64,000 bases of DNA. It comes from Roseburia sp. Its GTDB lineage: Bacteria; Bacillota; Clostridia; Christensenellales; Pumilibacteraceae. The position numbers were made by a program, and so were the translations under genes. Below the pieces are notes generated by a model. The model was not told where the DNA came from and did not search any database. It saw nothing but the letters and a program-made list of their open reading frames with translations. Of this stretch, positions 57,718 through 64,000 are shown piece after piece (the stretch's first letter is position 1; each line of letters opens with the position of its first letter). The stretch lies in NCBI GenBank assembly GCA_023665905.1, contig JAMPDA010000001.1, positions 1-64,000 of the forward strand. Reading direction: 5' to 3'.

Positions 57718-59167
57718 TATAACCCCGATAATGCCGCAACGGTCGGCGTACATTTGGCTCATCGGCATGTTTGCCGTAGTATTTGCCGTGCTGTACATAG
57801 CTCTCGTGCTGTTCGTAAATTTTTCGCATATCGAAAACGGTATACTGTCCATAAGTAAGCGCGGAGCCATAGTTCTGTACTTGTTCGTATTGCTGTTCGT
57901 GCTCGTGGCGTTGTACATGTACATGGCGATCTCGCGCAAAGAATTGCTGTTCAACTTTAAGCGCGCCGGCGCGCTGCTGACTGTATTTTCGTTTGTGGTC
58001 CTTGTCAATATCGGGCTCATTGCCTGGAAGCCTTACGCCATGACGGTGGCGCTTACGGCAATGCTCGTCATGCCGTTTTCGAAAAAGCGCGACGCTTTTA
58101 TACTCAACGCGTTTGCGTGCATGATCTCGTCGTTCGTGATCTTGCTCGTGGTGGACAGCGCGTCGTTTACTGCGGTCGTATTCACAATACTCGCAGGGCT
58201 TTTGAGCGGCGCGGTTGGCACATATACTTTTCCCACCAATATGACGCGCATAGTTTCCGTACTGCGCATGTTCGTGACGGGCATATCCACTATAGCGATA
58301 TACGCCGCGCTGCTTTGCGCATACTCGTTGGATATACAGCCGTTTGTCGATCAACTGCCGTATATCGCAGGCTCAGCATGCGGCGCGATAGTGCTTTCCG
58401 GCGTTATCATTCCCGTCGTCGAGTGGGTGTTCAACCTGACGTCCGATTTTAAACTTATCGAGCTTACAAACCACAAAGCTCCGCTCATTCGCAGGCTGAG
58501 CGAGGAAGCGCCGGGGACGTTCAATCACTGCCTCGCCGTCGCGAACTTCGCCGAGATATGCGCCGACGCGATAGGCGAAGACCCGTATCTTGCGCGCGCC
58601 TGCGCTTACTATCACGATGTCGGCAAGCTGAACAACGCCGAGTATTTTACGGAAAACCAAGCCGGTTACAATCCGCATGACGAGATACTTCCCGAAGTAT
58701 CCGCCGAGATAATTCGCAAGCATACCGTAGACGGCTACGAGCTGTGCAAAAAGCACCGTATCCCGGAGGAAGTCGCGCGCATAACCATAGAACATCACGG
58801 CACACTGCCGATAGCGTACTTTTACAATAAAGCGAGCATGCTCACCGACGGCGAAGTCGATATGAGCGACTACCGTTATCGCGGAGAAACGCCTACGGGC
58901 AAGATCGGCGCGATAATCATGATCTGCGATTCGGCGGAGGCCGCCATTCGCGCCATGGACAATCCTACGGGCGACAAAGTGGACAAGCTGTTGCGCTCTA
59001 TGATCTCGGAACGGCTTAAGCTCGGTCAGTTCGACAACTGCAATATCACGATGAAAGAGCTGACCGCGGTGCGGCTCGCAATAGTCGGCGCGTACGGCGG
59101 ACTTTTCCACAAGCGCATAAAGTACAACTTCGGACGCGGCGGCGGAATGGGCGGCGCAAATGTTTAG
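57686..59167 (+). CDS. pgpH: PgpH-type HD phosphodiesterase lacking the 7TMR-HDED sensor domain
   Basis: A 493-residue protein, while PgpH is about 700. The N-terminus goes straight into seven or so helices (about 20-250) with no extracellular HDED domain. The HD catalytic part is intact: PGTFNHCLAVANFAE, YYHDVGKLNN, KHTVDGYELCKK, IEHHGTLPIAYFY and MICDSAEAAIRAM. It hydrolyses c-di-AMP to pApA and opposes CdaA at 48734. AAAGGAG lies inside the end of phoH before ATG 57686. The missing domain is a real gap because the start is well marked and the upstream frame is phoH. Confidence 0.9.
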   Translation: MGNQSEQTKSNITPIMPQRSAYIWLIGMFAVVFAVLYIALVLFVNFSHIENGILSISKRGAIVLYLFVLLFVLVALYMYMAISRKELLFNFKRAGALLTVFSFVVLVNIGLIAWKPYAMTVALTAMLVMPFSKKRDAFILNAFACMISSFVILLVVDSASFTAVVFTILAGLLSGAVGTYTFPTNMTRIVSVLRMFVTGISTIAIYAALLCAYSLDIQPFVDQLPYIAGSACGAIVLSGVIIPVVEWVFNLTSDFKLIELTNHKAPLIRRLSEEAPGTFNHCLAVANFAEICADAIGEDPYLARACAYYHDVGKLNNAEYFTENQAGYNPHDEILPEVSAEIIRKHTVDGYELCKKHRIPEEVARITIEHHGTLPIAYFYNKASMLTDGEVDMSDYRYRGETPTGKIGAIIMICDSAEAAIRAMDNPTGDKVDKLLRSMISERLKLGQFDNCNITMKELTAVRLAIVGAYGGLFHKRIKYNFGRGGGMGGANV

Positions 59168-60494
59168 GATAACGGGCGACGTACAGCCGGCGTTCAATAG
59201 GCTTGCCGGAATAATTTTCGATACTTTGAAGCTGAAGGGCGATGCGTCGGTGGACGTCGAGTTGATAGGCGACGACGAGATGCGCGCTCTCAATCGCGAA
59301 AAGCGCGGCATAGATAGTACGACGGACGTGTTGAGTTTTCCGGCTCTGACAAAGATCGAGGCGTTTGACAAAAAGAATTATCCGAACGACTATGACCCTG
59401 TGCTGCGCGCCGTTGCGCTCGGCGAGATAGCCATAAACACAGACGCGGCGGCGCGTCAGGCGGTCGAATACGGAACAGGCGAACGCGAGATAAACTATCT
59501 TTTCGTGCACGGCATGCTTCATTTACTCGGTTACGATCACATCGCCGACGCCGATAAGGCCGCCATGCGCGAGATCGAAGAAAAAGTGCTCGCCGCGCGC
59601 GACAAATCGGTTGTCATCGCCGTCGTGGGCAGACCGAACGCCGGCAAAAGCTCGCTCGTAAACGCCATAGTCGGCGAAAAGGTGTCGATAGTTTCTCCCA
59701 AGCCGCAGACGACGCGCGACAGGATAACGGGGATTTGCACCGAAGGCAATACGCAGATAGTGTTTTTGGACACGCCCGGCATGTTCAAGCCGCGTACAAA
59801 GCTCGACGAGCATATGGACAAGAGCGTAAAAAGCTCGCTCGGCGGCGACGCCGATGTCGTCGTCATCGTGCTCGATTGCACCAAAGGGCTTACGGAAGCG
59901 GACGAAAAGCTGATCTTGGAACGCTTAAAGACGCGCGTGCCGCTGTACGTAGTGCTCAACAAGACCGACTTAAAGGGATATAACGACATCTATCCGATCT
60001 TGCAACGGCTCAATCCGTACATGACGCGCGGCGACGGGCAGTCGATAAAAGACGTCATTCCCACGAGCTGTAGAACGGGCAGCAATATAGATGTCGTAAA
60101 GTCCGCGCTCAAAGCGGAGTGCAAGGACGGCGGCTTTCTTTTTCCCGAAGACGAGTACACGGACAGACCGGTCAAGTTCATTATTGGCGAGATAATTCGC
60201 GAAAAAGCGCTTTTGTTTTTGCAGGACGAAATACCGCACGGCGTCGGCGTCGGAGTGTTGAGCGTCGATGAGAGCAAAACGCCCGTGCATATATCGGCGG
60301 ACGTCATTGTGGATAAAAAATCTCACAAGCGCATAGCGATAGGCGACGAGGGCGCCATGATCAAAAAGATCGGTGCGTCGGCGCGAAACGACATAGAACA
60401 TCTGCTCGATAAAAAGGTGTATTTAGAGCTGTTCGTCAAGGTCAGAACGGGCTGGCGCGATAAACAGAACATTCTTCACGATATGGGATATTGA
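59160..60494 (+). CDS. YbeY endoribonuclease-Era GTPase fusion
   Basis: One frame of 444 residues. Residues 1-145 are YbeY: ALGEIAIN, and zinc ligands H117, H121, H127 (HGMLHLLGYDH). Residues 150-444 are Era: GRPNAGKSS at 157-165, DTPG at 204-207, NKTD at 267-270, and a C-terminal KH domain with GDEG at 395-398. There is almost no linker, the last YbeY helix runs into the first Era strand, and no stop or frameshift separates them. YbeY matures 16S rRNA and Era chaperones its 3' end, so fusion joins two known partners. It overlaps pgpH by eight bases. An internal GTG at about residue 143 lacks a clear ribosome site. Confidence 0.93.
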   Translation: MFRITGDVQPAFNRLAGIIFDTLKLKGDASVDVELIGDDEMRALNREKRGIDSTTDVLSFPALTKIEAFDKKNYPNDYDPVLRAVALGEIAINTDAAARQAVEYGTGEREINYLFVHGMLHLLGYDHIADADKAAMREIEEKVLAARDKSVVIAVVGRPNAGKSSLVNAIVGEKVSIVSPKPQTTRDRITGICTEGNTQIVFLDTPGMFKPRTKLDEHMDKSVKSSLGGDADVVVIVLDCTKGLTEADEKLILERLKTRVPLYVVLNKTDLKGYNDIYPILQRLNPYMTRGDGQSIKDVIPTSCRTGSNIDVVKSALKAECKDGGFLFPEDEYTDRPVKFIIGEIIREKALLFLQDEIPHGVGVGVLSVDESKTPVHISADVIVDKKSHKRIAIGDEGAMIKKIGASARNDIEHLLDKKVYLELFVKVRTGWRDKQNILHDMGY

Positions 60495-60590
60495 GCTTTA
60501 CATAATTGCTCCGGTGTTGCGCCATAATACCCCTGTGCCCGTAAAAATTCAATCGAAAAATCGATAACGGGCCTGCGGAGGAGTTATAAT

Positions 60591-60695
60591 ATGGACGACG
60601 ACGAAAAGCTGCTTTGGGAACTGTTTTGCTCGACGGGCGAGCCGAGATACTATTCGATGTACGTAAAAGCGAGGGACGAAAGAAAAAACAAGTAG
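60591..60695 (+). CDS. yqzL: YqzL-like small protein
   Basis: A 34-residue product, MDDDEKLLWELFCSTGEPRY followed by YSMYVKARDERKNK. The LLWELFxxTGEPRYY core matches YqzL, which lies between era and recO in Bacillota, exactly the place here. Function unknown. GGAGGAG at 60577-60583 gives a strong start. A hairpin with GCCCGT/ACGGGC arms lies at about 60538-60571 in the leader. Confidence 0.8.
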   Translation: MDDDEKLLWELFCSTGEPRYYSMYVKARDERKNK

Positions 60696-60730
60696 TCGCG
60701 CCGTAAGCCGTACATCGCTGCGGAGAGGGT

Positions 60731-61381
60731 ATGCGCGATTTTTCCGATAAATGCATTGTGCTCAAAATAAGCGACTATCGCGATGACGATAAGCTCGCCA
60801 AGGTCCTGACCGCCGAAAACGGTTTAGTCACTGTCATATTGCGCGGCGTAAAAAAAGCCAAAGCCAAGCTCAAGCCTTTTGCACAGACCTTTGCCGTGTT
60901 CGACACTCGGCTCGTTTCGGGTCGCGGCGCGTTTTTGACCCCCGTCGAACCGATGATGATAAGCGACGGCTTTTCGCTGTGCGCCGATCTTACGGTGTTC
61001 ACGGCGGCGTCCGTCGCGGCGGAGGCGACAGTTGCCGCGCTCGGCTCGGACGACGAGGCGCATCCCGACGTGTTCGTCGAGTTTTTAAAGTTGATAAAGG
61101 CGCTCAAGTTCGACGGCAATCCGTACTATCAAGCGTCTGTTTACATGTGCGAGCTTTTAAAGCTGTCCGGATTTTACAGGGAGTACGCCTGCGCCGCCGC
61201 AAGCGTGCCGAAAACGCCCGTGCAAATGCTCGGCTACGCGCAGAAAACGGGATACGGCAAGACTGATACGGGCGAGGAGTTTAAAGACCTTTCCCGTCGC
61301 GCGTTGAAGTACATATCGTCCGATTTCGAGCGAAATTTCGATATCGGACTTAAAAGTGTGGATTCCATAGATCTGTATTAG
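60731..61381 (+). CDS. recO: DNA repair protein RecO
   Basis: A 216-residue RecO. The N-terminal OB fold is clear (KCIVLKISDYRDDDKLAKVLTAENGLVTVILRGVKKAKAKLKPF), and the helical part follows. The usual C-terminal zinc finger with four Cys is reduced: only one Cys lies near its place and CxxC pairs are missing. It assists RecA loading at gaps. GGAGAGGGT precedes the ATG, and it follows yqzL by 35 bases as expected. Confidence 0.88.
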   Translation: MRDFSDKCIVLKISDYRDDDKLAKVLTAENGLVTVILRGVKKAKAKLKPFAQTFAVFDTRLVSGRGAFLTPVEPMMISDGFSLCADLTVFTAASVAAEATVAALGSDDEAHPDVFVEFLKLIKALKFDGNPYYQASVYMCELLKLSGFYREYACAAASVPKTPVQMLGYAQKTGYGKTDTGEEFKDLSRRALKYISSDFERNFDIGLKSVDSIDLY

Positions 61382-61464
61382 CGGCTTTTTGCGCGGCATA
61401 TCGGTGCAATAACTACATAATGCGGTCGATCGGCTGTAAAATAGCTAAATCTTTTGCAAATCGC

Positions 61465-61493
61465 TTGCCTTTTCCTTTTATATTTGATAAAAT
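61465..61493 (+). promoter_or_regulatory. Promoter of ppdK
   Basis: TTGCCT (61465-61470), 17-base spacer, TAAAAT (61488-61493), the same -10 as valS. AAGGAG at 61515-61520 serves ATG 61530. Confidence 0.6.
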
Positions 61494-61529
61494 AATCGGT
61501 GACAAATTACATTCAAGGAGAATAACACA

Positions 61530-64000
61530 ATGGCAAAAAAGTATTGCTATCTTTTCAGCGAGGGCAACGCGAGCATGCGTGAGCTTTTGGGCGGCAAGGG
61601 CGCCAACCTTGCCGAGATGACTAAGATCGGTCTTCCCGTGCCTCAGGGCTTCACCATTTCCACCGAAGCGTGCACTCAGTATTACGAAGACGGTCGCAAG
61701 ATAAACGACGGTATTCAAAAGGAAATAATGACGTATATCGACAAAATGGAAAAGATATGCGGCAAAAAATTCGGCGATAAAGAGAATCCGTTGCTTGTTT
61801 CGGTCCGTTCGGGCGCGCGCGCTTCGATGCCGGGCATGATGGACACCATTCTCAACCTCGGTCTTAACGAAACGGTCGTAGAAACCATAGCCGCAAAATC
61901 GGGTAATCCCCGTTGGGCGTGGGACTGCTACAGACGCTTTATTCAAATGTTCTCCGACGTCGTTATGGAAGTCGGCAAAAAGTATTTCGAAAAGCTCATC
62001 GACAAGATGAAAGAGAAAAAGGGCGTGGAGTTCGACGTAGACCTCAACGCCGACGATCTCAAAACGCTCGCCAATCAGTTCAAGGCGGAGTACAAGAACC
62101 AGCTCGGCAAAGATTTCCCCGACGATCCGAAGGAACAGCTCTTCGAGGCTATCAAAGCGGTTTTCCGTTCTTGGGACAACCCCCGTGCGAACATCTACCG
62201 CATGGATCACGATATTCCGTATTCCTGGGGAACGGCCGTAAACGTTCAGATGATGGCGTTCGGCAACATGGGCAACGATTGCGGCACGGGCGTCGCGTTT
62301 ACGCGCAATCCCGCGACCGGCGAAAAGGGCCTTATGGGCGAGTTCCTGATGAACGCGCAGGGCGAGGACGTCGTCGCCGGCGTTCGCACCCCTATGCCCA
62401 TAGCCAAAATGGCGGAAGTTCTGCCCGATGTCTATAAGCAGTTCCTCGACGTGTGCAACACGCTCGAAAAACACTATCGCGATATGCAGGACATGGAGTT
62501 CACCATCGAAAAGGGCAAGCTCTACATGCTCCAAACGCGCAACGGCAAGCGCACCGCCGCCGCCGCTATCAAGATCGCTTGCGATCTCATCGACGAAAAA
62601 ATGATAACCGAGCAGGAAGCGCTCATGCAGATCGACGCGAAGTCGCTCGACATGCTGTTGCATCCGCAGTTCGATCCGCAGGCGCTCAAAGCCGCCGACA
62701 AAAACAACGTCGTCGGTAAGGGCATAGCGGCATCTCCGGGCGCTGCCGCGGGAACTATAGTTTTCACCGCCGAAGACGCCGTCAAGGAAGGCAAAAACGG
62801 CAAAAAAGTCATTCTCGTCCGTCTTGAAACAAGTCCCGAGGATATCGAGGGCATGAAGTTCGCTCAGGGCATACTTACCGTGCGCGGCGGACAGACTTCG
62901 CACGCGGCGGTCGTTGCGCGCGGCATGGGAACTTGCTGTGTGTCCGGTTGCGGCGACATAAAAATGGACGAGGAGAACAAGAAGTTCACTCTCGCCGGCA
63001 AGGTCTATAAAGAGGGCGACGGAATTTCGCTCGACGGTTCCACCGGCAATATCTACGACTGCGTTATCCCCACGGTGCCCGCAGATCCCAGCTCCGGCTA
63101 CTTCGGAAGGATCATGGCGCTCGCGGATAAGTATAAGGCGCTCGGCGTTCGCACTAATGCGGATACTCCTAAGGACGCCAAGCAGGCCGCGGCGTTCGGC
63201 GCGCAGGGCATAGGTCTTTGCCGTACCGAGCACATGTTCTTCGACCCTGAGCGTATCGGCGCGTTCAGAGAGATGATCTGCTCCGACACGGTGGAAGAAA
63301 GAATAGCGGCGCTCGACAAGATCGAGCCGATGCAGCAAGCCGATTTCGAAGGACTTATGGAAGCGCTCGAGGGTCAGCCCGTCACTATCCGTTTCCTCGA
63401 TCCGCCGCTGCACGAGTTCGTCCCGACCGAAGAAGCGGATATCAAAGCGCTCGCTAAAGCTCAGAACAAGAGCGTCGCGCAGATAAAGCAGCTCATATCC
63501 GACTTGCACGAGTTCAACCCGATGATGGGTCATCGCGGCTGCCGTCTTACCGTAACGTATCCCGAGATCGCGGTCATGCAGACCAAGGCGATAATCAAAG
63601 CCGCCATCGCGGTTCAGAAGCGCCATGCCGATTGGAAAGTCGTTCCCGAGATCATGATACCGCTCGTAGGCGAAGTCAAAGAGCTCGCGTTCGTCAAAAA
63701 GACGGTCGTAGCGACCGCCGACGAGATAATCAAGGCCTCGGGCGTAGACCTCAAGTACGAAGTCGGAACGATGATAGAGATACCTCGCGCCGCGCTCACC
63801 GCGGACGACATCGCGGAGCAGGCGGAATTCTTCTGCTTCGGCACGAACGACCTCACGCAGATGACGTTCGGCTTCAGCCGCGACGACGCGGGCAAATTCC
63901 TGCCGCACTACTACAGCAACAAGATCTACGAGTCCGATCCGTTTGCAAGGCTCGACACCGTCGGCGTAGGCAAGCTCATGGACACGGCTGTCAAACTCGG
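61530..64000 (+). CDS. ppdK: Pyruvate, phosphate dikinase (3' end outside window)
   Basis: The first 823 residues of about 880. The N-terminal ATP-grasp domain begins MAKKYCYLFSEGNASMRELLGGKGANLAEM. The phosphohistidine domain is GGQTSHAAVVARGMGTCCVSG, with the swivelling His. The C-terminal PEP barrel contains GLCRTEHMFF, PLHEFVPT, MMGHRGCRL and FGTNDLTQMTFG. It interconverts pyruvate and PEP with ATP and phosphate, in anaerobes often for glycolysis or gluconeogenesis with PPi. The first ATG after AAGGAG is chosen. It continues past base 64000. Confidence 0.97.
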   Translation, partial: MAKKYCYLFSEGNASMRELLGGKGANLAEMTKIGLPVPQGFTISTEACTQYYEDGRKINDGIQKEIMTYIDKMEKICGKKFGDKENPLLVSVRSGARASMPGMMDTILNLGLNETVVETIAAKSGNPRWAWDCYRRFIQMFSDVVMEVGKKYFEKLIDKMKEKKGVEFDVDLNADDLKTLANQFKAEYKNQLGKDFPDDPKEQLFEAIKAVFRSWDNPRANIYRMDHDIPYSWGTAVNVQMMAFGNMGNDCGTGVAFTRNPATGEKGLMGEFLMNAQGEDVVAGVRTPMPIAKMAEVLPDVYKQFLDVCNTLEKHYRDMQDMEFTIEKGKLYMLQTRNGKRTAAAAIKIACDLIDEKMITEQEALMQIDAKSLDMLLHPQFDPQALKAADKNNVVGKGIAASPGAAAGTIVFTAEDAVKEGKNGKKVILVRLETSPEDIEGMKFAQGILTVRGGQTSHAAVVARGMGTCCVSGCGDIKMDEENKKFTLAGKVYKEGDGISLDGSTGNIYDCVIPTVPADPSSGYFGRIMALADKYKALGVRTNADTPKDAKQAAAFGAQGIGLCRTEHMFFDPERIGAFREMICSDTVEERIAALDKIEPMQQADFEGLMEALEGQPVTIRFLDPPLHEFVPTEEADIKALAKAQNKSVAQIKQLISDLHEFNPMMGHRGCRLTVTYPEIAVMQTKAIIKAAIAVQKRHADWKVVPEIMIPLVGEVKELAFVKKTVVATADEIIKASGVDLKYEVGTMIEIPRAALTADDIAEQAEFFCFGTNDLTQMTFGFSRDDAGKFLPHYYSNKIYESDPFARLDTVGVGKLMDTAVKL

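Noticed and set aside
61413-63908. 831-codon minus-strand frame opposite ppdK
   Set aside because: It mirrors a clear ppdK gene and has the Arg/His/Val-rich make-up of an antisense shadow in biased DNA; no family motif, no ribosome site.

Overview
The window reads as chromosomal DNA of a spore-forming member of the Bacillota, most likely an uncultured, gut-type Clostridia lineage (inference). The evidence is the gene set: YqfC/YqfD sporulation proteins, a CotF-type spore coat protein, CdaA, DUF4364, DUF4363, YetF, YqzL, the L21-Prp-L27 operon with a Prp-cleavable L27, and EndoA/MazF. Surface proteins with InlB B-repeats, GLUG motifs and BspA-type leucine-rich repeats are also typical of gut Clostridia. 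Base composition is moderate, ATA is used freely for isoleucine, and stop codons are standard. No tRNA, rRNA, CRISPR array, transposase or prophage was seen.

Layout. 1-2440: a small redox cluster on + (aldo/keto reductase end, carboxymuconolactone decarboxylase-cupin fusion, flavin reductase-like protein, second aldo/keto reductase). 2534-3607: YkvI-type membrane protein. 3595-6466 (-): NMT1/THI5-type ABC importer. 6685-10731: valS, DUF4364, TSCPD protein, BioY. 10902-13106: an orphan, double-length MalK/UgpC-type ATPase followed by a structured repeat. 13382-15992 (-): cysS, cysE, MarR regulator. 16444-25663: a 2882-residue membrane-anchored surface protein and a phosphoribosyltransferase, behind an AT-rich region with a CIRCE-like site. 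25713-26654 (-): spore-coat pair. 26780-30184: recX, P1 peptidase, acpS, nnrDE. 30185-34235: accessory, AT-richer stretch with dispersed repeats, mazF and its antitoxin, an XRE repressor with twin operators, and a GLUG lipoprotein. 34268-46073: SecB-like protein, PfkB kinase, dinB, uvrB, uvrA, LRR protein, YetF, DUF4363, holA, membrane protein. 46075-48444: degenerate M28 lipoprotein and a Lys-rich membrane protein. 48734-52249: cdaA, a 46-residue CdaR stub, DUF1015, aspartate kinase. 52479-53373: rplU-prp-rpmA. 53446-64000: ogg, nfeD, yqfC, yqfD, a second copy of the structured repeat, phoH, pgpH, a ybeY-era fusion, yqzL, recO and the start of ppdK.

The genes that work together are the UvrA/UvrB repair pair, CysE/CysS around cysteine, L21/L27 with their protease, and the late era-recO cluster for ribosome maturation and repair. 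CdaA (synthase) and PgpH (phosphodiesterase) form the c-di-AMP pair; both the PgpH sensor domain and the CdaR extracellular domains are absent.

Best candidates for something undescribed: (1) the two copies of a structured element at 13102-13246 and 56502-56714. They share a stem architecture with several compensatory base changes and sit on AATAA that overlaps a stop codon. (2) The stripped-down c-di-AMP sensing parts. (3) The YbeY-Era fusion. (4) The XRE/GLUG-lipoprotein switch with face-to-face promoters. (5) The M28-like lipoprotein that has lost its metal ligands. Promoter calls are by eye against the sigma-A consensus.
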